This document shows, in pieces, positions 1-6,332 of a stretch of 30,683 nucleotides of DNA. The position numbers and the translations under genes were made by a program. The first letter of the stretch is position 1, and each line of letters begins with the position of its first letter. The notes beneath the pieces were generated by a model. That model was not told the DNA's origin. It saw only the letters and a program-made list of their open reading frames with translations, and ran no database searches. Source of the stretch: Nitrospirota bacterium (GTDB lineage Bacteria; Nitrospirota; Thermodesulfovibrionia; Thermodesulfovibrionales; JdFR-88); contig JAJYJB010000025.1 in NCBI GenBank assembly GCA_021789735.1, forward strand, positions 1 through 30,683, read 5' to 3'.

Positions 1-40
1 CTTCTTCTTCTTCCTTCCCTTTCTTCTTCTCCCCCCTTTC
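1..40. repeat. Polypyrimidine low-complexity tract
   Basis: The first 40 bases are almost pure C/T, with repeated CTT units and a run of six C. On the minus strand this is a purine tract. An ATG at 46 (minus strand) would read into Arg, Glu, Lys and Gly codons and run off the window, so it could be the charged N-terminus of a gene cut by the edge. The tract alone cannot distinguish that from a simple-sequence repeat. Confidence 0.5.
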
Positions 41-46
41 CCTCAT

Positions 47-300
47 ATTCAGGACCTACCGCATGTCACTCCTACCGCAAACGCCTTTGGCAAGTGCGGG
101 CCCTTTCTGCAGAAAACACTGTACCAAAAAGGTACTTTTCGAGCAACCCCTTGATTTGTCATCGGAAATTCCATGAGGGGGGAAAGTAAAAACAGTTTTC
201 TGCCTGGGTCCCTTCATTTGGGTCCTTGGGTTGTGTTCCAAAATGGCACAAAAAGAAGGTAAATTCCTTTCTTAACCCCCTGAATCTAAAGCTTTTTTTT
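47..300. other. Stretch without a supported gene
   Basis: This AT-richer stretch holds no convincing coding region: a 61-codon minus-strand frame (56-241) has no ribosome site and no recognisable domain. Visible structure is limited to a small perfect hairpin at 121-135 (GTACC, five A, GGTAC) followed by TTTT, and a run of T at 291-302 just before the sigma-54-type promoter. I see no RNA gene. Confidence 0.4.
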
Positions 301-301
301 T

Positions 302-318
302 TGGCATTTTTCTTGCAT
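302..318 (+). promoter_or_regulatory. Sigma-54 (RpoN)-type -24/-12 promoter
   Basis: TGGCAT, five bases, TTGCAT matches the RpoN consensus TGGCAC-N5-TTGCA/T, with one mismatch in the -24 box. The invariant GG (303-304) and GC (315-316) are exactly 12 bases apart, as sigma-54 requires. Transcription would start near 328, giving a leader of about 138 nt before the XRE regulator at 466. An enhancer-binding activator would be needed; none is encoded in this window. Confidence 0.55.
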
Positions 319-345
319 TAATTTACGGTTGGAGTGCCGGCGGCA

Positions 346-355
346 GCGATATCGC
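346..355. promoter_or_regulatory. 10-bp perfect palindrome in the regulator leader
   Basis: GCGATATCGC is a perfect palindrome about 18 bases after the predicted sigma-54 start site. XRE-family proteins often bind short palindromes in their own leaders, so autoregulation is possible. A palindrome this short can occur by chance. Confidence 0.2.
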
Positions 356-465
356 CCGGGAAGAAACATGGCGAGCCTGGGCTGGCGCAAGGGGTTTCAT
401 TAACCAACATTCACTTTTGGAGGACTAGCAGGGTGGCCACAAAATCATTTGAAGAGGGATTTGAA

Positions 466-888
466 ATGTTCAATAGCGATAAGCCGATAGGAGAGGTGCT
501 CAAGCAGATAAGGAGATCCTCCGGAATTTCCCAGATGGAGCTTGCGGACAGGATCAGCGTTTCATATCAGCAGATGCAGAAATATGAAAACGGGCTAACC
601 AAGCTTAGCCTTTTCAGGCTGAAACAGATATCCGGCGCGCTTGGGGTGCCGCCGATCCACTTTCTGGAGAATGGCCTGCCCGGTTCGGGAGGGCAAGAGT
701 CCGTGGAGGGGACGGGACTTTCCCGTGAGGACGCAAGGCTCCTCCTGCTTTTCAGGAAGATCGAGAACAAAAAAATGAAAAAAAAGTTTTTAAAGATACT
801 TGAAAACATGGTGAAGATGTCGAGCGCAGGAAAATCCAACAAATCTTCAGCCGGAAGCATGCCTCGCAATTCCGTGGACCTTGCTTAA
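466..888 (+). CDS. XRE-family helix-turn-helix transcriptional regulator
   Basis: A 140-residue DNA-binding protein with an XRE/Cro-C1 helix-turn-helix at about residues 8-64: a GISQMELADRISVS core, then QQMQKYENG and LGVPPIHFLE, typical of this family. The C-terminal part is charged and helical (LSREDARLLLLFRKI, then a Lys-rich stretch), probably for dimerisation, and ends in a Ser-rich tail. The frame is open from 334, but ATG 466 is preceded by GAAGAGGGA at good spacing and begins directly before the domain, so I start there. It stands alone, downstream of a sigma-54-type promoter. A small gene expressed on demand by RpoN that itself encodes a repressor-like protein suggests a switch; targets are unknown. 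The HTH call is strong, the role inferred. Confidence 0.85.
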   Translation: MFNSDKPIGEVLKQIRRSSGISQMELADRISVSYQQMQKYENGLTKLSLFRLKQISGALGVPPIHFLENGLPGSGGQESVEGTGLSREDARLLLLFRKIENKKMKKKFLKILENMVKMSSAGKSNKSSAGSMPRNSVDLA

Positions 889-953
889 GGTCCTTTATGA
901 TCTGAATTTGTGAGTCGTGCGCCTGTTTGAAAAAAGAGGAGTTTGGTGCTGAT

Positions 954-966
954 CGCCAAATTGGCG
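954..966. promoter_or_regulatory. 13-bp inverted repeat, possible operator
   Basis: CGCCAA, one base, TTGGCG is a perfect 6-bp dyad between the XRE gene (ends 888) and the M28 peptidase stop (1030). The one-base centre makes an RNA hairpin unlikely and a protein-binding dyad more plausible. There is no promoter beside it, so function is speculative. Confidence 0.2.
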
Positions 967-1029
967 GCCTTGCGCTGTGTTTGGACCATGGACGGACCGT
1001 TGCATGATTTTATCAAGAGTGCGTTAACA

Positions 1030-1884
1030 CTATATTTCTGAGAGAGTGCGGTGCAGGCCCTTGACCGCCTTCGCCATTTCGGGAAAGTTAAGCGAGTCTA
1101 TGGTATCGTTCTCCTGGTGATAGTTTCCGTTTCTGTAGTACGCGGTGTCCGTCACCATGACAGCCCTGAAACCATAACGCCAGAAGGAGGAATGGTCCGA
1201 ATGGCTAATGCCCGCGAACTGGGCGGGGGCGATAAGTGACCGGACCCGGATATCCGCATTTTTTCTGATTTTCCTTTTTATGAGGGAAACATACCTGGAC
1301 GAATTTAAGTTCCCCACGACGGCCAGAAAATCGGCTTTTTTGGGGTAAAAAAAGTTCATTCCGGCAAAGGGGTAATTTTGGGTCTTGTCTTTTGCGAAAT
1401 GGCCGATCATTTCCAGGCTGACCATTACCCGGACCGCCGAATTGTTTTCTCTCAGGTGTTTTGCATATACCATGCTGCCCATATTGCCCGAACCAAAGCA
1501 AGGGGGCTCCTCGTTGACAAATGCCGCGAAGACCAGGCCCTTCCCGGAATTGCCGTTTTTGCAGAATCTGGCCAGCTCCAGCATTCCGGCCACGCCTGAA
1601 GCATTGTCATCAGCCCCGGGAGAGCCGGGGACGGTATCGTAATGGGCCCCGATCACGATGATGCCGTCCTTTGCCCCGGATGTCTCCGCTATTAAATTGC
1701 AAACAGTCTGCCCATATGCGGTAAAAGTCTGCCTGGACACAACATAGCCGATACCCGAAAGGACCTCCTCGATATAGGACGCGGACATGCCCAGGGAACC
1801 CTTTTTCCACAGGTGCCGCTCCCCGATCCTTACGGAGAGGTTATAGGCATGCCTGTAAAGATTATCTTCCAGTGGTGCCGTCAT
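1030..1884 (-). CDS. M28-family zinc peptidase (aminopeptidase-like)
   Basis: A 284-residue metallopeptidase of family M28. The co-catalytic two-zinc set is visible: H81 in GAHYDT, the Asp pair at 92-93 in ADDNASG, the Glu pair at 125-126 in NEEPP (catalytic base and ligand), E158 in SLEMIG and H256 in NYHQEND. It should therefore be an active exopeptidase on small peptides or amino-terminal residues; substrate cannot be predicted. No signal peptide is seen, so it is probably cytoplasmic. The frame opens upstream at a TTG (1914), but ATG 1884 fits better: GGAGGTG lies upstream and the family homology begins soon after. An extended -10 promoter sits about 80 bases upstream. It is transcribed divergently from the HMA-domain gene. 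Confidence 0.88.
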   Translation of the reverse strand: MTAPLEDNLYRHAYNLSVRIGERHLWKKGSLGMSASYIEEVLSGIGYVVSRQTFTAYGQTVCNLIAETSGAKDGIIVIGAHYDTVPGSPGADDNASGVAGMLELARFCKNGNSGKGLVFAAFVNEEPPCFGSGNMGSMVYAKHLRENNSAVRVMVSLEMIGHFAKDKTQNYPFAGMNFFYPKKADFLAVVGNLNSSRYVSLIKRKIRKNADIRVRSLIAPAQFAGISHSDHSSFWRYGFRAVMVTDTAYYRNGNYHQENDTIDSLNFPEMAKAVKGLHRTLSEI

Positions 1885-1962
1885 CCCCGAGGATACACCT
1901 CCGTCTCCAGGCAAGTTTTCCAGTTTTCCAGTGGCAAAAGGCGGCCTGTGCCGCGCATAAAA

Positions 1963-1971
1963 ATTATATCA
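1963..1971 (-). promoter_or_regulatory. Extended -10 promoter for the M28 peptidase gene
   Basis: On the minus strand TGATATAAT gives a perfect TATAAT with the TGn extension. The upstream side is AT-rich, but no good -35 is visible, as is usual for extended -10 promoters. The start site would be near 1956, leaving a leader of about 70 nt to ATG 1884. Confidence 0.45.
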
Positions 1972-2084
1972 GGCCATAAAAAATTTAAAAAAACCGTTTT
2001 CGGAAGACATTTTTTATTTCGCATTGGCAGACGCTGAAAGAGAGGCAAGGCGATGGGCTTCAATGAAAAAAAAGACGGCGCCTG

Positions 2085-2090
2085 TATAAT
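2085..2090 (+). promoter_or_regulatory. -10 element for the HMA-domain gene
   Basis: A perfect TATAAT lies 37 bases before ATG 2128, with no clear -35. It falls inside the longer possible reading frame (ATG 2053), which argues that transcription starts near 2097 and that the short start at 2128 is the real one. Confidence 0.4.
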
Positions 2091-2127
2091 AATTTCATCA
2101 GAATATTCATATGGATGGAGGGCAGAT

Positions 2128-2343
2128 ATGGAAAAGATTTTCCTGAATGTGAGGAAGGAGTTTTGTGAGGAGTGTTCGCTCGCGCTGCGGCGGTTCATGG
2201 GGCATATGGAAGGCGTTGGGTCCATTGAAATAGAAAAAGGCAGGATCGCCCTGGAATTTGACAGTAAAAAAATATCTGAAGAAAAACTTTCAAAGATCAC
2301 AAGGGAAAGCATAGAGAAGCTGGGGTACAAGCTGGAGGAATAG
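2128..2343 (+). CDS. Stand-alone heavy-metal-associated (HMA) domain protein
   Basis: A 71-residue protein with the ferredoxin-like beta-alpha-beta-beta-alpha-beta pattern of HMA domains: MEKIFLNVRKE as strand one, a CxxC at C13/C16, helix SLALRRFMGHMEGV, strands SIEIEKG and RIALEFD, helix EKLSKITRESIEKLGY. The domain normally carries GMxCxxC; here the loop is EFCEEC, so the pair of metal-binding cysteines survives without the usual Gly-Met. A small metal carrier, probably for Cu(I), Zn or Hg, is likely. Start 2128 is chosen over 2053 because GGAGGG lies 5 bases upstream and a TATAAT falls between the two starts. No metal ATPase is encoded nearby. It ends 8 nt from the convergent hydrolase. 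Confidence 0.7.
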   Translation: MEKIFLNVRKEFCEECSLALRRFMGHMEGVGSIEIEKGRIALEFDSKKISEEKLSKITRESIEKLGYKLEE

Positions 2344-2351
2344 GGCGGCGA

Positions 2352-3374
2352 TCATTCAAAAAAAGACATTATTCTTTTGACAAGCGCTCCCCTCACAGCG
2401 GCGTCAAAAACGGCCTCCGCATGGTTTACCGGGAAGTCCAGGTGTTCCTGTCCATATGGATAAACGGAGCTCTTGGCGGAAACGAGCCCGTCGCCCAGCC
2501 CGGTTTTTATCTCATCCGGCAGCGCCCATCCGGGCATTATCTTCTCAAATATCTCCGGGAAGCCTGTCCCCATGAAACTGAAGAGCCGCGGGTCTGTCCC
2601 TCCGGCCGAGACCGAAGGGCAATTAATGGCGGGAGGGGCGAGCCCCTTGAAGAACCTGGAGCCGGGCAGAAGCTCGGCCACGGCGGGGCTCTCGATGAAG
2701 GCAACTATCCTGCTTATCGCCGTGTTGATCCCGGTGCCGGTCCTTTTGGGCTGAAAGGTTTTTATGAGCGCCGTCGCAGGCCTTGCCATGACGGCCCATC
2801 TGGCAAGCGTCGTGCCTCCGTGCGGGCCCGCTATGCTTACAAAACCTTTTATTGGCAGAATGGGGCGCTCCAGGTATTTACTTGCTATCAGGCCTCCTCT
2901 GGAATGGCCCACGAGGACCACGCCGTCCGGTTTTTCGGCCCTTATCTTATCGAGCAGGGCTTTGAGGGCAAGCGCCGCCGCCTCGATCTGCCCCGCCGGC
3001 CGCCTGAGAGAAAAGGCGAGCACGGTAAACCCGGCTGCAGCCAGGTCGTGATACAGGCTCCGGAGCTTCAGTTTTTTCCCATCGCCCGCCATTTCGCCCG
3101 CGTCCAAGCCTGTCCGCGCACCCGCCCTTACAATGCTGCCAAGAGGGAAAAGCCCTCCCAATATGCGTGCTTCGTCCGGGGCCGACCACATCCTTTTGTC
3201 AACACCAAGGCCGTGAATGAAGACCACCCAGGGCATGTCTTTTTTACCCCGGATAATGTCCGCGCTCTCCCATTCGTCCTTGGGGAAAACGCGCTCTTTT
3301 TCTTTCCCCTCTTTTTTGCCGGCCATTTTATCGGTCATCGTCAAAACCCATATTAGGCGCGCCAAGGCGCGCAT
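2352..3374 (-). CDS. Alpha/beta-hydrolase (lipase/esterase-like)
   Basis: A 340-residue serine hydrolase. The oxyanion loop is HGLG (54-57), the nucleophile elbow is GHSRGG with S158, and likely partners are D295 (GLGDGLVS) and H318 (VNHAE). IAGPHGGT after the nucleophile strand is common in lipase- and PGAP1-like folds, so an ester of a lipid or other hydrophobic acyl group is the probable substrate. There is no signal peptide; the first 45 residues are Lys/Glu-rich and probably disordered. ATG 3374 has AGGG upstream; an internal ATG at 3338 is possible. It is about 205 nt downstream of the barrel-protein gene on the same strand, so co-transcription is uncertain. The enzyme class is clear, the substrate is not. 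Confidence 0.8.
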   Translation of the reverse strand: MRALARLIWVLTMTDKMAGKKEGKEKERVFPKDEWESADIIRGKKDMPWVVFIHGLGVDKRMWSAPDEARILGGLFPLGSIVRAGARTGLDAGEMAGDGKKLKLRSLYHDLAAAGFTVLAFSLRRPAGQIEAAALALKALLDKIRAEKPDGVVLVGHSRGGLIASKYLERPILPIKGFVSIAGPHGGTTLARWAVMARPATALIKTFQPKRTGTGINTAISRIVAFIESPAVAELLPGSRFFKGLAPPAINCPSVSAGGTDPRLFSFMGTGFPEIFEKIMPGWALPDEIKTGLGDGLVSAKSSVYPYGQEHLDFPVNHAEAVFDAAVRGALVKRIMSFFE

Positions 3375-3438
3375 GTCAAGGCCCTGTAATTGAAATGTTC
3401 GCGTGGAAATGGAAATACAGGCCAGGCGCTAAAGGTTC

Positions 3439-3484
3439 CCCTTTCGAGGCCCTTCAACCGGGCGAGGCTCCGCTTGCGAAAGGG
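3439..3484. other. Structured intergenic inverted repeat
   Basis: A perfect 8-bp stem (CCCTTTCG at 3439-3446, CGAAAGGG at 3477-3484) encloses a second small stem (GCCC 3449-3452, GGGC 3460-3463). It lies in the 205-nt gap between the barrel-protein gene and the hydrolase. No T-run follows on either strand, so it does not look like an intrinsic terminator. It could be an RNA structure or a dispersed repeat. The rest of the gap shows nothing I can name. Confidence 0.3.
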
Positions 3485-3579
3485 CGATCCATGTCCTGTG
3501 ATCGCATAACCGATTTTTGGCCTTTTCCCCTGATCGTTATTATTTCACGTTTATACACGTTCTCCTTACGCAGTTTTTT

Positions 3580-4638
3580 TCAGAACAAATAGTGAACGCC
3601 AAAAGAGGTTGTGTAACGCGGGACCAACTGCACCCCGTTTAAATTCTGATACACGGGTAACTGTACAAATCCATAAACCGAAATATGAAAGCCTATGGGC
3701 ACGTCCACGCCGGGGCTCACATACAGCAGGGTCCCTCCAGTGCTGATCTTATCGGCGTTGTTTCCGGAATCCCGCTCCACGGCCCTGAAGTTCAACTGAA
3801 ACTGGGGATAGAACGCGGAAATTCCAAGATACCTGAGGCCAAGGTTAGCGTTAATGCCGTTGCCAGGCCTGTATCCGTCCTTGTAATAAAGGGCCGCCTG
3901 GCCAATTACCTGAGCGAAATAGCCCCATTTAAGGCCCAGGTTGTCCATGTAATACGCGCCCAGTATCGCGTCAGTGGTGCCTGTGCCAGGCTGTAACCCG
4001 CGGTCTATTGGGGCCGGGCCCGGCGCAGCCGGATCGGTTGATGTGCCGGTCTGGGTGTAGCTGCCGGTGGGCAGTTTGAACCCGAACAATACGCCAAAAT
4101 TCCTGCGAAGAAAGAAGCCCTGATAATTGCCTATGACCTTCACGTCTCCAAGACTTGAAGTGTGCGACTCGTATGCGCCCGAGCCTGGCACTATTGAAGA
4201 ACCGTCCCAGCCCGGTTCGGGCGTTCCAAAAGTGCCATGGCTGCGGACTACCCATGGGATCTGGACGTTAATTCCCCAGTAAGGGTTTATGGCATAATTG
4301 ATCCCCAGCGTAAAATAATCGTTCCTGGTGTATTTTTCCACTTCCTGATCAAAGCCGTTTTGCCGGCTTGCTGCAACCCGTGAAATGGTCCCGGTCCCGC
4401 TCCGCAACTGGTCCTGGTTCACATAATCCCATCTGAAATCCAGTCCTAAACCCGGGGTAGAACAAAACTGAAGGTTTTTCCAGTCAGGACTCAACATGCA
4501 GCCGCAACTTGCGCAGGCGCCGGCATTCTTTGAAGCCATGAATCCGATAACCAAAGCCATCCAAACGATGACGGTCAAATTTAGCAGCCTGGGAAGATAT
4601 GAATGAAAGTCTTTAAGCTTTTTATAAGCCGCGATCAT
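3580..4638 (-). CDS. Exported outer-membrane beta-barrel protein, unknown substrate
   Basis: A 352-residue exported protein. A hydrophobic segment at residues 19-35 acts as signal peptide; the mature part begins near ACASCGCML (41-49), three closely spaced cysteines that could hold a metal or redox centre. The remainder has alternating aromatic strands typical of a barrel (GLDFRWDYVNQDQLRSGTG, ALYYKDGYRPG, LGLRYLG) and ends in Phe, as outer-membrane proteins do. From memory, similar proteins with a CGCxLS start occur in Geobacter-like bacteria as putative transporters; I cannot confirm this. ATG 4638 follows AGGGGGG at good spacing; the frame stays open to 4776 but lacks other signals. Its neighbours are a small exported protein and a divergent DUF2318 lipoprotein. 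Confidence 0.75.
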   Translation of the reverse strand: MIAAYKKLKDFHSYLPRLLNLTVIVWMALVIGFMASKNAGACASCGCMLSPDWKNLQFCSTPGLGLDFRWDYVNQDQLRSGTGTISRVAASRQNGFDQEVEKYTRNDYFTLGINYAINPYWGINVQIPWVVRSHGTFGTPEPGWDGSSIVPGSGAYESHTSSLGDVKVIGNYQGFFLRRNFGVLFGFKLPTGSYTQTGTSTDPAAPGPAPIDRGLQPGTGTTDAILGAYYMDNLGLKWGYFAQVIGQAALYYKDGYRPGNGINANLGLRYLGISAFYPQFQLNFRAVERDSGNNADKISTGGTLLYVSPGVDVPIGFHISVYGFVQLPVYQNLNGVQLVPRYTTSFGVHYLF

Positions 4639-4873
4639 CAGAAACCCCCCTCTGTCTTTAAGAAATTCGTGCGCTCCCGCAAAGGCGGCTTGCGAGACCT
4701 GGAATATCTGAAAAATAAAAAGGTTTTTTCTTTTTCTCGAAACAGGAAGCCGTTTTTTTTGAGGGACCAGCTTCAACCGTCGATTTTGCGGGAGTTTTTT
4801 GGAAACACTCCATCCCTCAAGCTCTGGACCGCAGTCAGAGGCAAAAGGCTTGCGGCTTCATATCCGGGAATTT

Positions 4874-5167
4874 TTAGCTCTGCGGGGGTTTCTCCTCGGT
4901 GAATGCAAACAGGGCAGGCTTGAAGAAAAATGGTGGGGCCGCATGAAATCCCGCGAATCCTGGGAACAAGCCAAAACTGCAAATTTGGCTGGCACAAAAA
5001 GGCATGCTTGCGCTTGAGGGCTGAAACGGGCTTGATGCGTGACACACATCAAGTGCAACCAGCGCTTTGTCCGTACCCGGGACACGGGTGATTGCAATAT
5101 TTGCGGGAATGATCAAAGATAAAAACAAAACGAATAATATTAGCAGGCTGGTCAGTTTGCCAAGCAT
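4874..5167 (-). CDS. Small exported Cys-containing protein, unknown
   Basis: A 97-residue hypothetical protein. Residues 3-24 (LGKLTSLLILFVLFLSLIIP) form a signal peptide or membrane anchor. The rest is Phe- and Pro-rich with Cys in DVCHASSPF and FCASQIC and ends FTEEKPPQS. I do not recognise a named family. Support for reality: a clear export signal, a minus-strand promoter placed just before the start (TTGACG, 17 bases, TACATT, then 5 bases to ATG), and its position ahead of the barrel gene (235-nt gap) and divergent from the DUF2318 lipoprotein. No Shine-Dalgarno is visible. A metal- or redox-linked envelope role is inferred only from context. Confidence 0.5.
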   Translation of the reverse strand: MLGKLTSLLILFVLFLSLIIPANIAITRVPGTDKALVALDVCHASSPFQPSSASMPFCASQICSFGLFPGFAGFHAAPPFFFKPALFAFTEEKPPQS

Positions 5168-5172
5168 GAGAG

Positions 5173-5201
5173 AATGTACGTAAATTGACTTGCCGCGTCA
5201 A
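5173..5201 (-). promoter_or_regulatory. Sigma-70 promoter for the small exported protein
   Basis: On the minus strand TTGACG (5201-5196) and TACATT (5178-5173) are separated by exactly 17 bases, and ATG follows 5 bases later. The -35 lies within an inverted repeat (TTGAC 5185-5189, GTCAA 5197-5201) shared with the divergent lipoprotein gene, a natural place for a regulator to control both directions. Confidence 0.45.
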
Positions 5202-5215
5202 CATCTAATTTAAAT

Positions 5216-5221
5216 TATAAT
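5216..5221 (+). promoter_or_regulatory. -10 element for the DUF2318 lipoprotein gene
   Basis: A perfect TATAAT ends 9 bases before ATG 5231, and no ribosome site intervenes. A start site near 5228 would leave almost no leader. TTGACT at 5185 is 25 bases away, too far for a normal -35, so the -35 is missing or a regulator substitutes. Confidence 0.4.
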
Positions 5222-5230
5222 ATTAGCCAT

Positions 5231-5677
5231 ATGGCCCGATCTTCCGGAATTGCTGCCCTTGTTTTGGCAATTGCGATTGCTTTTGCGATCACATCGTGCA
5301 ATAAAATGCGGTCTTATAAAAGACCCCCTTTAAATAAATCCGGAGACATTTCCGTAGATACAAAATCTTTAAGAGAAAAGGTCCCTGAATTCTATACTTA
5401 TACAATTGATGGGCAGAAAATAAATTTTTTTCTGATCAAGGTAAATGGAGAGGTCCAGTCTTATTTTGATGCATGCGCCATGTGTTATCCCCAAAAAATG
5501 GGATTTCGCGTGGAAGGTGACGAAATAGTTTGCAGGGCCTGCAATGTGCGATACACAGCCGATGAATTAAAGGTGGGAAAAGGCAGTTGCCATCCCATTC
5601 CCCTGGCTGGCCGGACCAAAAATGGGTTTTATATCATTACGAAGGACAATATAAGAGCGGGCCTGAAATATTTTTAA
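5231..5677 (+). CDS. DUF2318-family lipoprotein
   Basis: A 148-residue protein with a lipoprotein signal: hydrophobic residues 6-20, then ITSC with C23 as the lipidated cysteine. The rest matches DUF2318 (FtrD-like): DACAMCY with C82/C85, EGDEIVCRACN with C101/C104, and KGSCHPIPL with C120/H121. These conserved Cys/His probably bind a metal, heme or Fe-S centre. FtrD-type proteins accompany ferrous-iron uptake and related ABC systems, so redox handling of a metal outside the inner membrane is the family-based inference. It diverges from the barrel-protein genes across a 63-nt shared promoter region. Its codons are clearly AT-richer (TTT, AAA, ATA) than most of the window, possibly from a separate origin. 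No ribosome site precedes the start. Confidence 0.82.
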   Translation: MARSSGIAALVLAIAIAFAITSCNKMRSYKRPPLNKSGDISVDTKSLREKVPEFYTYTIDGQKINFFLIKVNGEVQSYFDACAMCYPQKMGFRVEGDEIVCRACNVRYTADELKVGKGSCHPIPLAGRTKNGFYIITKDNIRAGLKYF

Positions 5678-5742
5678 ATTAAAAAAGTCTTTCCCGTTTG
5701 CAAATAACCCTGAAAATGAGAAACGGCGCGCATTCCGGGGCC

Positions 5743-5761
5743 AAAAAATCCATGATTTTTT
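5743..5761. terminator. Possible bidirectional terminator
   Basis: AAAAAATC, CAT, GATTTTTT is a perfect 8-bp stem with a 3-base loop. It lies between the convergent DUF2318 gene (stop 5677) and isochorismatase-like gene (stop 5781) and presents a T-run on each strand. The stem is AT-rich and therefore weak, although GGGGCC lies just upstream. Confidence 0.35.
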
Positions 5762-5780
5762 CAATCAGCAAAAAAGACCC

Positions 5781-6332
5781 TCAAAGCCCCTTTATCCACT
5801 CAGAGGTCTTCATTACCGTACTGAACCGCTGCGCCTGGGTAACCAGTATTGCCCTGTGGAGCTCTTCAGCGGTCACGGAACCGGCATTATTCGAAAAGGC
5901 CAGCGTCCCGGTGGCGTCTGAAAGGAATTCCACGTTAAAGCCGCGGTGGAAAGCCTGCCTGGCCGTCGTGTCGCAGCACATCTGCGTCATATAGCCTGAA
6001 ACGGTTACCGTATCTGTCCGGTTTTGCTTTAGCCACTGGCCAAGCTCCGTGCCGGTGAAGCTTCCGGGAAGGGTCTTCCCGATGAGGATGTCCCTGGGAC
6101 GCCGCGCGACCTCAGGGTGTAGCTCCCACGCCTGGCTCCGGAACCTGAAAACCGGAGAGTCCTCGCTGGCGGCCCGGTGCTGTATAACGGCAACAGGTAT
6201 GCCGCGCTCCCGGGCGGCATCCATCGCCTCAAGGATATTTTCAAGGCTTCCGGCCGGATAGGAAACCGGCAGCCTGCCGGCAAAATCAAAATACTCGTTC
6301 TGGACATCGATGACCAGCAGAGCGCGTTTCAT
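5781..6332 (-). CDS. Isochorismatase-family cysteine hydrolase
   Basis: A 183-residue cytoplasmic hydrolase of the isochorismatase/nicotinamidase superfamily. The catalytic triad is present: D9 in [12 protein letters not shown]86 in [11 protein letters not shown]119 in [13 protein letters not shown]. The last motif usually reads MC-V; here the second residue is also Cys. Members hydrolyse amides, ureido acids or enol ethers, so the substrate cannot be fixed. Its ATG overlaps the stop of the upstream aminotransferase by 4 nt, indicating translational coupling. The pair suggests a small nitrogen-containing metabolite that is transaminated and then hydrolysed, or the reverse. It is the last gene of the minus-strand run that begins at 9240 or 9676. 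Confidence 0.88.
   Translation of the reverse strand: MKRALLVIDVQNEYFDFAGRLPVSYPAGSLENILEAMDAARERGIPVAVIQHRAASEDSPVFRFRSQAWELHPEVARRPRDILIGKTLPGSFTGTELGQWLKQNRTDTVTVSGYMTQMCCDTTARQAFHRGFNVEFLSDATGTLAFSNNAGSVTAEELHRAILVTQAQRFSTVMKTSEWIKGL

Noticed and set aside
121..135. Hairpin GTACC/GGTAC followed by TTTT as a terminator
   Set aside because: Only five pairs and no supported gene upstream.
2053..2127. Upstream start (ATG 2053) for the HMA gene
   Set aside because: A TATAAT lies inside this extension, and ATG 2128 has the better ribosome site and begins exactly at the domain.
4799..5017. Plus-strand small frame and a second minus-strand frame (4858-5097) in this region
   Set aside because: No ribosome site, no recognisable features, and overlap with the better-supported exported protein at 4874-5167.
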